A DNA stretch of 5,650 nucleotides from an uncultured Syntrophobacteraceae bacterium (GTDB lineage: Bacteria; Desulfobacterota; Syntrophobacteria; Syntrophobacterales; Syntrophobacteraceae), in assembly GCA_937889795.1 (NCBI GenBank), contig CALBZH010000027.1, forward strand, positions 1 to 5,650. The letters run 5' to 3'. This document shows, one piece after another, positions 1 through 5,650 of the stretch. The notes under the pieces were generated by a model. It searched no databases. It was not told where the DNA came from and saw only the letters and a list, made by a program, of their open reading frames with translations. Each line of letters starts with the position of its first letter. Positions within the stretch are counted from its first letter, which is position 1. Position numbers and translations under genes: made by a program.

Positions 1-1677
1 ACGTCCGAAAACCTCACCAAGGTGCTCTACCCCAATGATGAGCCCCTGGCCGGCAAGCAGCTGCGCCTCAAGCAGCAGATCTTCTTTGTCTCCTGTGCGC
101 TCCAGGACATGATCCGCATCTACCTGCAGCGCGAGACCACCCTGGACCATTTTCATCACAAGTACGCCATCCAGTTGAACGACACTCACCCCTCCATCGG
201 GGTGGCCGAGCTCATGCGGCTCCTGGTCGACGAGTATGCCTACCCCTGGGAGGAGGCTTGGGAAATCACCCGGCACACGTTCTGTTACACGAACCACACC
301 CTGCTTCCCAAAGCCCTCGAGAAATGGTCCGTCTCGGTCTTTGAAGCGCTTTTGCCGCGTCACCTGGAGATCATTTACGAGATCAACGCCCGCTTTCTGG
401 CCGAGATCCAGGAGCGCTTTCCGGGAGACAACGACCTCGTGGCATCCCTCTCCCTCATCGACGAAGCGGGGAGCCGGTACGTCCGCATGGCAAACCTCGC
501 CTGCGTCGGGAGCCAGGCCATCAACGGAGTTGCAGCTCTGCACACCGACCTGTTGAAAGAGTCTGTTCTCAGGGACTTCAGCCGGATCTATCCCGAGAAA
601 TTTTCCAACAAGACCAACGGCGTCACGCCGCGGCGATTCGTCGTGCTGGCCAACCCCGGTCTCACGACCCTTCTCTCCGAAATGATCGGGGATGAGTGGA
701 TCCTCGACCCGTCGGCCCTCAGGTCGCTCGAACGGTGGGCCAACGACGACGCCTTTCAAGAGGAGTGGCGTGCGGTGAAACGGGCCAACAAGGAGCGTTT
801 GGCCACCCGCATCCGGGAGCGCACCGGTATCGTGGTCGATCCGGGGAGCCTGTTCGACATCCAGGTCAAGCGGATCCACGAGTACAAGCGCCAGCATCTG
901 AACGCGCTTCATGTCGTGACCCTCTACAACCGGATCCTGCGTGGCGAAACGGCCGGTATGGCCCCGCGAGTCGTGATCATCGGCGGCAAGGCCGCGCCCG
1001 GCTACTTCATGGCGAAGCTCATCATCAAGCTCATCAATGCCATTGCTGAAACCGTGAACGCGGATCCCCGGGTCGGTGACCTCCTGAAGGTCGTCTTCTT
1101 CCCGGACTTCAACGTCAAGAACGGCCAGCGGATCTATCCGGCGGCGGACCTCTCTGAGCAGATCTCGACAGCCGGCAAGGAAGCCTCCGGGACGGGCAAC
1201 ATGAAGTTCATGCTCAACGGGGCCGTGACGATCGGAACTCTCGACGGGGCCAACGTGGAGATCCTCGAAGAAGTCGGTGACGCGAACTTCTTCCTGTTCG
1301 GACTGACGGCGTCGGAAGTCGTCGAGCACCAGACGAACGGCTACAACCCTCGGAGCTTTTACGAACAGGACCTCGAGCTCCGCGATGCGCTGGATCTCAT
1401 TGTCTCGGGCGCGCTCACCCACGGTGATCAACTGCTCTTCAGACCCCTGGTCGACAATCTCCTTTACGACGATCCTTTCATGGTCCTCGCGGACTACCGC
1501 TCCTATCTTGACTGTCAAGGCCGCGTGAGCGATACCTACGGCGACCCGAAGCAATGGACTCGCATGTCCATTCTGAACGTTGCCCGGGCCGGGAAATTCT
1601 CTTCGGATCGCGCCATCCGGGAGTACTGTGAAGACATTTGGAAGATCGACCCTGTTGAGATTGAAGGGATGGAGTAG
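1..1677 (+). CDS. glgP: Glycogen/alpha-glucan phosphorylase (GT35), C-terminal part
   Basis: This enzyme removes glucose from the non-reducing ends of alpha-1,4-glucans with phosphate, giving glucose 1-phosphate, in the cytoplasm; it uses pyridoxal phosphate (PLP). The frame is open from base 1 (TSENLTKVLYPND...), so the GTG at 22 is an internal valine and the true start lies left of the window. The 558 visible residues match the family without breaks: LRLKQQIFFVSCALQDMIR near the left edge, the NDTHPSIGVAELMRLLVDE stretch, KTNGVTPRR, FDIQVKRIHEYKRQ and the PLP signature EASGTGNMKFMLN. The PLP-binding lysine is visible residue 402 (codon 1204-1206), equivalent to Lys680 of rabbit muscle phosphorylase, so roughly 280 residues are missing. 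The C-terminus (WTRMSILNVARAGKFSSDR...) is complete. nudC follows 8 nt after the TAG stop, suggesting one transcript. Starch, maltodextrin and glycogen phosphorylases share these motifs, so polymer preference cannot be read here. Confidence 0.97.
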   Translation, partial: TSENLTKVLYPNDEPLAGKQLRLKQQIFFVSCALQDMIRIYLQRETTLDHFHHKYAIQLNDTHPSIGVAELMRLLVDEYAYPWEEAWEITRHTFCYTNHTLLPKALEKWSVSVFEALLPRHLEIIYEINARFLAEIQERFPGDNDLVASLSLIDEAGSRYVRMANLACVGSQAINGVAALHTDLLKESVLRDFSRIYPEKFSNKTNGVTPRRFVVLANPGLTTLLSEMIGDEWILDPSALRSLERWANDDAFQEEWRAVKRANKERLATRIRERTGIVVDPGSLFDIQVKRIHEYKRQHLNALHVVTLYNRILRGETAGMAPRVVIIGGKAAPGYFMAKLIIKLINAIAETVNADPRVGDLLKVVFFPDFNVKNGQRIYPAADLSEQISTAGKEASGTGNMKFMLNGAVTIGTLDGANVEILEEVGDANFFLFGLTASEVVEHQTNGYNPRSFYEQDLELRDALDLIVSGALTHGDQLLFRPLVDNLLYDDPFMVLADYRSYLDCQGRVSDTYGDPKQWTRMSILNVARAGKFSSDRAIREYCEDIWKIDPVEIEGME

Positions 1678-1685
1678 GGCAATTC

Positions 1686-2501
1686 ATGACGTTCGAGCCG
1701 GCTGTTAGACTGACATCCCCCCGGGAGGGCTCCGCTTACTGGTTTTTCTTCTCAAACGACCGGCTGTTGGTCCGTGTGGGCAATCCTTCCGTACAGGTTC
1801 CCCGCTGCGCGGAAGGCACGCCTCTGGGAATCGAGCCGATCCGTCAGCAGGTTCTCGGCACCCTGGATCGGATCCCCTGTTATTCCGCGGAGCTGCCGCC
1901 GGAGGCCGCACCGCCTGACGGTTTTTCATTCGTGGGGCTCCGGCGGTTGTTCGGGATCCTGGACGAGACGTATTTCAGCATCGCCGTGCGAGCCAAACAG
2001 ATCGTCGCCTGGGACCAGACGCACCAATTCTGTGGACGATGCGCCACCCCCACCCAGCAGGCCCAAGAGGAGCGCGCCAGGGTCTGCCCGGCGTGCGGCC
2101 TCACCAACTTCCCGAGAATCGCTCCGGCTGTGATCGTCGCGGTGACCAAAGGGGACGAGCTGTTGCTTGCACGGGCGCAGCGCTTTCCGCAAGGGTTTTA
2201 CAGCGTGCTGGCGGGATTTGTGGAGGCGGGTGAGACCCTGGAGGAGTGCGTCCGCCGGGAGATTCGAGAGGAAGTCGGAGTCGAGGTGGCCAACATCCGG
2301 TATTTCGGAAGCCAGTCCTGGCCTTTTCCACACTCCCTGATGATCGGATTCACGGCGGAGCACGCAGGAGGTGAGATCCGGCCCGATCCTTCGGAAATCG
2401 CGGACGCCCAGTGGTTCCAGCCCGACTGTCTTCCTCTGATTCCTGAAAAGATCAGCATTGCCCGAAGCCTCATCGACTGGTTCGTCGAATCGCGATCCTG
2501 A
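1686..2501 (+). CDS. nudC: NAD(H) pyrophosphatase / NAD-cap decapping Nudix hydrolase NudC
   Basis: NudC enzymes hydrolyse NAD(H) to nicotinamide mononucleotide plus AMP and also remove NAD caps from RNA 5' ends. The 271-residue protein is close to the E. coli length (257). It has an N-terminal domain of about 110 residues, a zinc ribbon (C116, C119, C134, C137) and a Nudix fold. The complete Nudix box GX5EX7REUXEEXGU runs from G177 to V199 (GFVEAGE...REIREEVGV), with metal-binding glutamates E192, E195 and E196. The NudC hallmark follows at 209-217 as SQSWPFPHS, where the usual form is SQPWPFPxS; Ser replaces the first Pro. That motif separates NudC from generic Nudix hydrolases. The ATG at 1686 lies 8 nt after the glgP stop, with an AGGG six bases upstream (1676-1679) as a modest ribosome-binding site. 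It is probably co-transcribed with glgP. No truncation or frameshift is seen. Confidence 0.95.
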   Translation: MTFEPAVRLTSPREGSAYWFFFSNDRLLVRVGNPSVQVPRCAEGTPLGIEPIRQQVLGTLDRIPCYSAELPPEAAPPDGFSFVGLRRLFGILDETYFSIAVRAKQIVAWDQTHQFCGRCATPTQQAQEERARVCPACGLTNFPRIAPAVIVAVTKGDELLLARAQRFPQGFYSVLAGFVEAGETLEECVRREIREEVGVEVANIRYFGSQSWPFPHSLMIGFTAEHAGGEIRPDPSEIADAQWFQPDCLPLIPEKISIARSLIDWFVESRS

Positions 2502-2541
2502 CGCCATCCGTTGCCCCCCAGAGGACTCAGAGGCCGCCCCC

Positions 2542-3303
2542 TCAATGCGAGAGCCACTCTTCCAGTATGGGTGCCAGCTCCATCAGGGTGCACCCCGGCG
2601 TCCGACGATCGGCGGCGGGCGTATCCTCGGGCTCTGCCCGGCCGAACGCCACATGGATCGGGATTCCCTTCCCCTCGCAAAACTTCTGGAGGGATGGCTT
2701 GACCATGCTGCCGATGAGAAGGGCTCCCGCCTTGGCTCCCCACTCAAAGTGGGGGCCATCCCCGCCGCTGTCCCCCATCACGATGATCTTCGGCGCCTTG
2801 AGGCCGAACGACCGGATGGCCGCTTCCGTGTTCTTGGGCTTGTCCTGAATCTCGAGAAGCTCGAATACATGGGCGGGGTCCGATGGAAGCGGTTCGTAAC
2901 GAATCATGGGATGGGCCGAAAGCGCGGGGATGCGCGGTAGCAGTCCTTTGGCGAAGATCCGCTGAAAATAGCCCACCATGCCCGTCGTGTTGATCATGAA
3001 CAGGATGTCGTGCGACAGACACCATTCGATCCATGCCGCAAGGTCCGGATAGGTCGCAAACGACGCATCCAGGTAACCATCCATCTCATCCGGACCAATG
3101 GGTCCGGGGAGCATCTCGCGCATCCTCCGGACGGCCTCGCCGAGACGGATCGCATTGGACGTATACTGCCGGAAGATGGCCGTCAAACCCTCGCGCAGAT
3201 GCGGATGGGTGAAGAAGATGAAATCGAACGGGCCGCAGGGAGCCAGACATTCGTTCCAATCCGAGGAAAGGATGGCTCGGTAGCTTCTCGGGATGCCGGA
3301 CAT
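2542..3303 (-). CDS. HAD-superfamily phosphatase-like protein with atypical DxN motif
   Basis: The 253-residue protein has the haloacid dehalogenase (HAD) motifs in order: motif I SSDWNECL with the putative nucleophile D15; motif II MINTTG with T106/T107; motif III DKPKN with K155; motif IV IIVMGDSGGDGPHFEWGAKAGA with D178 and D182. The 80-odd residues between motifs I and II would form a helical C1-type cap. The stretch LGEAVRRMREMLP resembles, from memory, the cap of MtnX and phosphoserine-phosphatase-like enzymes. Motif I has Asn17 where typical phosphatases have the general acid/base Asp (DxD), so the reaction is uncertain. No signal peptide or membrane segment is evident; it is probably cytoplasmic. 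The ATG at 3303 is chosen because AAGGAGG sits six bases upstream and conserved HAD sequence begins right after it. The frame is open for 143 more codons upstream, but those lie antisense to the neighbouring gene and look like nothing. It follows the zinc-ribbon gene by 86 nt and converges on nudC. Substrate unknown. Confidence 0.85.
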   Translation of the reverse strand: MSGIPRSYRAILSSDWNECLAPCGPFDFIFFTHPHLREGLTAIFRQYTSNAIRLGEAVRRMREMLPGPIGPDEMDGYLDASFATYPDLAAWIEWCLSHDILFMINTTGMVGYFQRIFAKGLLPRIPALSAHPMIRYEPLPSDPAHVFELLEIQDKPKNTEAAIRSFGLKAPKIIVMGDSGGDGPHFEWGAKAGALLIGSMVKPSLQKFCEGKGIPIHVAFGRAEPEDTPAADRRTPGCTLMELAPILEEWLSH

Positions 3304-3309
3304 GCGAAA

Positions 3310-3316
3310 CCTCCTT
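3310..3316 (-). promoter_or_regulatory. Strong Shine-Dalgarno of the HAD-like gene
   Basis: Reading the minus strand, AAGGAGG is followed by six bases (TTTCGC) and then ATG at 3303-3301. This is a near-consensus ribosome-binding site at ideal spacing. It decides the start of the HAD-like gene against the 143-codon longer open frame. It also argues that this gene is translated independently and not by coupling to the gene before it. Confidence 0.85.
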
Positions 3317-3361
3317 GAGCAGAGAGCGATTGACCCACAAACGCTTTTTTCTCTCTTCTTT

Positions 3362-3379
3362 ACATGCGGGTTTGCATGT
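3362..3379. repeat. Perfect 6-bp inverted repeat in the 86-nt intergenic gap
   Basis: ACATGC and GCATGT flank a 6-nt centre (GGGTTT on the plus strand). The repeat lies 11-28 bases beyond the end of the 417-residue zinc-ribbon gene and about 60 bases before the HAD-like start. On the minus-strand transcript the hairpin would be followed by an A/G-rich stretch (AAAGAAGAGAG) and no U tract, so it does not look like an intrinsic terminator. An operator, an RNA-stabilising 3' hairpin or chance are all possible. The arms are short, so significance is modest. Confidence 0.4.
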
Positions 3380-3389
3380 CTGCAAGCAG

Positions 3390-4643
3390 CTAAAGGGCTC
3401 GCCCCCACCGGAGGCTGTCTCTCGGGATGCTGAATTCCATCTGGGATTGGATGCACTCCACCCCGCGGTTTTGAAAGGGAGCCCAGACCAGCTGCTTCCC
3501 CTGGAAAGCGAACCGGCCGCGCTTGATCTTCGGAAGCAAATCCCGTTTGGCAGGTGCGATCGCCCCCAGCACGACGGGCACGCTCTGGAACCCGGCGACC
3601 GCCGGCAGCGTGCATGGATACAGGGAGGATATCTCCGGGAGCGGCATCGCCTCGCTGGAAGGCTGCGCCAGGGTGAACGCCCCGCTCAAACGCAGGAAAA
3701 GCCTCGGCTGGATCTTGAAGGCAGGGACCCAAAACGCAAACGGTCGAGAACCCATGGACGAGTCAATCACTTTGGGGACATTCGTCAATCGGATGAAGTC
3801 CTCGTAGGTCGCGAGGTCGAGACCGGTCGTACTCAGCTCGATCCGCCAGAAAGGCACCCACACATCCACGGGGTCGCAGGAAGGAATGAATTGAGGCTCC
3901 AGGCGGTGAAATCCCCGACCCACCGCCTCCCAGCTCGACTGGCAACTGCGGCAGAACAGCACGTGCGAATCCGAGCTCCCCTCCATGTCCCAGCCGCAAT
4001 CCGGACACACGGTCGGCTGAAAGCGCACGCCGTTCGGGGGCTCGGCTTCGACAATCTGTGGCCCCGGCTCGAGACCCACGGAGGCTGGCAGCGGCCGGCT
4101 GGTGTAAGGATCGTGCAGGACGTCTCCTCGAAGCAGGTAGGGCGCATAGAGCAGGTTCACCGCCTCCCCCACAGCCGCCCGGTAGACGAAGCGATCCGAA
4201 AGGCTTCTCTCTTGTCGCGCGCCGTCACTGCGCACCTGCTTGAGGAACAAGGATCGATCCATCGACAGGGCAAACGAGCGCGATGGAGGGCGCGCAATGG
4301 AAAGTCTGAGCTTCAACGTCTGGGGCCGCATCCCAAGGGAGAACGGTAGGGCTTCGAATGTTGCGGCTCGAGTGGTGACATCCACGATGCGGTGGTTGAC
4401 TTCGTCCTCGTTGAGCGCGTACACGGCTCCCTTGAACCGCCAGTAAGGGGCAAAGACGAGGTCATCCCCGTTCATGGCCCCCTCTGGAAGAGGAAGTGTG
4501 TAGGACAGGGGCTGATCGCTCTGGATCATGAGCCTCACCCGGCAAAACGGGCAGGCAAGGATCCGGTCCGTTTCGAGGAGCGTCACGGGAGCACCGCATT
4601 GGGGACACTGGTGCTCGATATGCAGACTAGAGCCGTTCACCAC
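3390..4643 (-). CDS. Double zinc-ribbon protein with internally duplicated layout, SPFH partner
   Basis: This 417-residue protein has no function I can name. It carries two four-cysteine zinc ribbons: C13/C16...C31/C34 and C213/C216...C231/C234. Each is followed about 30 residues later by a similar aromatic motif (APYWRFKG at 66-73; VPFWRIEL at 263-270), and each half ends in another related motif (LLYAPYLLRG near 164-173; LVWAPFQNRG near 385-394). The protein thus looks like two copies of a roughly 200-residue unit. No transmembrane helix or signal peptide stands out; the halves appear beta-rich with many PY/PF-W turns. The start is taken as GTG at 4643-4641, since no ATG lies between the upstream region and the first ribbon. 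GTG at 4640 is an alternative. There is no clear Shine-Dalgarno, and the gene overlaps the SPFH gene's 3' end by 17 nt, so translational coupling is likely. By analogy with zinc-ribbon partners of SPFH proteins (the B. subtilis YdjG/YdjI setting), a membrane-stress or scaffold role is possible, but this is inference. Confidence 0.85.
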   Translation of the reverse strand: MVNGSSLHIEHQCPQCGAPVTLLETDRILACPFCRVRLMIQSDQPLSYTLPLPEGAMNGDDLVFAPYWRFKGAVYALNEDEVNHRIVDVTTRAATFEALPFSLGMRPQTLKLRLSIARPPSRSFALSMDRSLFLKQVRSDGARQERSLSDRFVYRAAVGEAVNLLYAPYLLRGDVLHDPYTSRPLPASVGLEPGPQIVEAEPPNGVRFQPTVCPDCGWDMEGSSDSHVLFCRSCQSSWEAVGRGFHRLEPQFIPSCDPVDVWVPFWRIELSTTGLDLATYEDFIRLTNVPKVIDSSMGSRPFAFWVPAFKIQPRLFLRLSGAFTLAQPSSEAMPLPEISSLYPCTLPAVAGFQSVPVVLGAIAPAKRDLLPKIKRGRFAFQGKQLVWAPFQNRGVECIQSQMEFSIPRDSLRWGRAL

Positions 4644-5604
4644 AGTTGTTGCAATACACCGATTGGGGGAGGTTTTCGGTTCCGCAATGCCCGCACTTCC
4701 TGTTCTTGGCCGGATCGTTCACGGGCTTTCCGCATTGCGTGCAGAAGGATGCGTTCACAGGCAGATTCTTGCCGCAGTGAGCACACTGGGTGATCACCAC
4801 CAGATGATGACCGCAGGTCGGACAGAACAGCGCATCGGGCGGCACCGACCGCCCACAGTCGGGACACGCCTGCGGTCCGGCTTCAGGCGCAGGCCCCCCA
4901 CCGCCGTGCGCCTGAAGGCCCTGCGACAGCAGTCCCGGCATCATGAAGGCAAGACCCAGCCCCAGCCCTTCGCCGGCTGAGCCTGGATTTTCAGCCGCCT
5001 TTTCGAGGGCCATGGCAGCTTTGAGCTGCAGCAGCTTGTTCAGGTCCTGGAAAACCCCCAGCTTGCTGCGATCGTCGATGGCTTTCTGGACTTCGGGCGG
5101 CGGCGTGATTGAATTGATATACAGGTCCGCCAAGGCTAGACCGAAGCGGCTGAAATCCTCCTGCAGCCGTCCTTTCAAGCCCATGGCCCATTCCTCGTAA
5201 CGACCGGGGAGGTCAAACACCGTGGACAGGCCCTCACCAAGGACATCGTTGAAACGGGAAACGATAACCCGGTTCAGGTATTCTTCGATGTGCTCGGTGC
5301 CGTAGTTTCCCACGGTCCCCACCAGGGAGTTGATGAAGAGCAGGGGCTGGACCACACGCAAGTTGAACACCCCATGGGCCCTGAGGCGGATCAGGCCCAG
5401 CTCGGAATCCTTGAAGGCGACGGGATCGCGAGTCCCCCACTTCAAGTCCGTGAAAACCTTGCTGTTCACGAAATAGACCTCCGCCCGAAGCGGACTCATC
5501 ATTGCCCAGGGCACACTCAGCACTTTGGTCAGAATCGGGATATTCGCCGTTTTTAACATATGCCTTCCGGGTCCGAAGACATGCAGGGCTTTGCCCTGGT
5601 AGAA
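4627..5604 (-). CDS. SPFH/Band-7 (YdjI/virion-core-like) protein with three C-terminal zinc ribbons, N-terminus missing
   Basis: The protein belongs to the SPFH-domain group often labelled 'virion core protein-like', related to B. subtilis YdjI. SPFH proteins typically oligomerise at membranes and scaffold partners. Family hallmarks visible are VFGPGRHML, then RAEVYFVNSKVFTDLKWGT, the RLRAHGVFNLRV stretch and INSITPPPEVQKAIDDRSKLGV. A Gly/Met/Pro-rich linker (about residues 191-229 counted from the Met at 5559) follows. Three zinc ribbons then end the protein: C232/C235/C246/C249, C259/C262/C273/C276 and C289/C292/C303/C306. The ATG at 5559 is not the start: the 15 codons before it read FYQGKALHVFGPGRH, which is conserved SPFH sequence, so the gene is 5'-truncated at 5604 where adapter sequence begins. 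The frame stays open through the adapter to 5650 but those codons are artefactual. I expect some 40-70 residues are missing. The TAG stop at 4629-4627 lies 17 nt inside the downstream double zinc-ribbon gene, implying an operon. Confidence 0.9.
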   Translation of the reverse strand, partial: FYQGKALHVFGPGRHMLKTANIPILTKVLSVPWAMMSPLRAEVYFVNSKVFTDLKWGTRDPVAFKDSELGLIRLRAHGVFNLRVVQPLLFINSLVGTVGNYGTEHIEEYLNRVIVSRFNDVLGEGLSTVFDLPGRYEEWAMGLKGRLQEDFSRFGLALADLYINSITPPPEVQKAIDDRSKLGVFQDLNKLLQLKAAMALEKAAENPGSAGEGLGLGLAFMMPGLLSQGLQAHGGGGPAPEAGPQACPDCGRSVPPDALFCPTCGHHLVVITQCAHCGKNLPVNASFCTQCGKPVNDPAKNRKCGHCGTENLPQSVYCNNCGERL

Positions 5605-5650
5605 AGATCGGAAGAGCGTCGTGTAGGGAAAGAGTGTAGATCTCGGTGGT
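5605..5650. other. Illumina TruSeq universal adapter (sequencing artefact)
   Basis: From AGATCGGAAGAGCGTCGTGT at 5605 through TCTCGGTGGT at the window edge, all 46 bases match, from memory, the reverse complement of the TruSeq universal/P5 adapter; the full oligo is 58 nt. This is untrimmed library sequence at a contig end and not biology. Genomic sequence therefore ends at 5604. Read on the minus strand in the frame of the SPFH gene it encodes PPRSTLFPYTTLFRS, a peptide known as an adapter contaminant in predicted proteomes. Confidence 0.98.

Noticed and set aside
22..24. GTG at 22 as the start of glycogen phosphorylase
   Set aside because: The frame is open to base 1 and the preceding residues (TSENLTK) already belong to the conserved phosphorylase sequence; the gene is cut by the window edge.
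1926..2743. Minus-strand open frames across nudC (193 and 181 codons)
   Set aside because: They lie antisense to the complete, motif-rich nudC and contain no recognisable domain.
3341..3379. T-rich tract plus inverted repeat read as a rho-independent terminator
   Set aside because: The T run precedes the hairpin on the plus strand and is a purine run after it on the minus strand, so neither orientation gives stem followed by U tract.
3362..3389. Possible promoter on the minus strand before the HAD-like gene (TTGCAG, 15 nt, TGTAAA)
   Set aside because: Only about 3/6 and 4/6 matches to the -35 and -10 consensus with short spacing; not above chance.
3315..4349. A 344-codon plus-strand open frame antisense to the zinc-ribbon gene
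   Set aside because: Its translation is Arg/His/Gly-rich with no domain, and the opposite strand carries a convincing protein with paired zinc ribbons. It is a shadow frame typical of GC-rich DNA.
5560..5650. Promoter region upstream of the SPFH gene
   Set aside because: Bases 5560-5604 are coding in the SPFH frame and the rest is sequencing adapter, so no genuine upstream region is present.

Overview
The window looks like one end of an assembled bacterial contig, probably metagenomic or draft, with fairly GC-rich coding sequence throughout. The last 46 bases are not genomic: they match the reverse complement of the Illumina TruSeq universal (P5) adapter. Gene content (GT35 glycogen phosphorylase, NudC, a HAD-like protein, an SPFH/zinc-ribbon pair) is bacterial. 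The HAD-like and zinc-ribbon proteins feel reminiscent of Desulfobacterota/deltaproteobacterial genomes, but that is a weak impression, not something the sequence proves.

Layout: (1) Plus strand, 1-2501: the C-terminal two thirds of glycogen phosphorylase (entering from the left edge, ending at 1677), followed 8 nt later by nudC (1686-2501), an NAD(H) pyrophosphatase/decapping Nudix enzyme. They look co-transcribed. (2) A 40-nt convergent gap (2502-2541) with no recognisable terminator. (3) Minus strand, 5604-2542: an SPFH-domain protein with three C-terminal zinc ribbons (4627-5604, its N-terminus lost at the contig end), overlapping by 17 nt a 417-residue protein with two zinc ribbons and an apparent internal duplication (3390-4643). 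After an 86-nt gap with a perfect inverted repeat comes a HAD-like phosphatase-family protein (2542-3303) with its own strong Shine-Dalgarno. Coding density is very high; no RNA genes, mobile elements, CRISPR arrays or long non-coding stretches were seen.

Functionally, the plus-strand pair joins glycogen breakdown to nicotinamide-nucleotide turnover. The minus-strand SPFH and double-zinc-ribbon genes form a tight translational pair that resembles, in domain content, the YdjG/YdjI-type accessory genes found with PspA-like membrane-stress proteins in Bacillus. That is the most interesting biological unit here. The HAD-like protein has an atypical catalytic motif (DxN in place of DxD) and may be only loosely linked to the pair.

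Two annotation traps deserve notice. The apparent ATG start of the SPFH gene at 5559 is an internal methionine, because the family's conserved sequence continues upstream to 5604 and the frame then stays open through the adapter. The HAD-like gene has an open frame extending 143 codons upstream of its real start, purely as an antisense shadow of the neighbouring gene.
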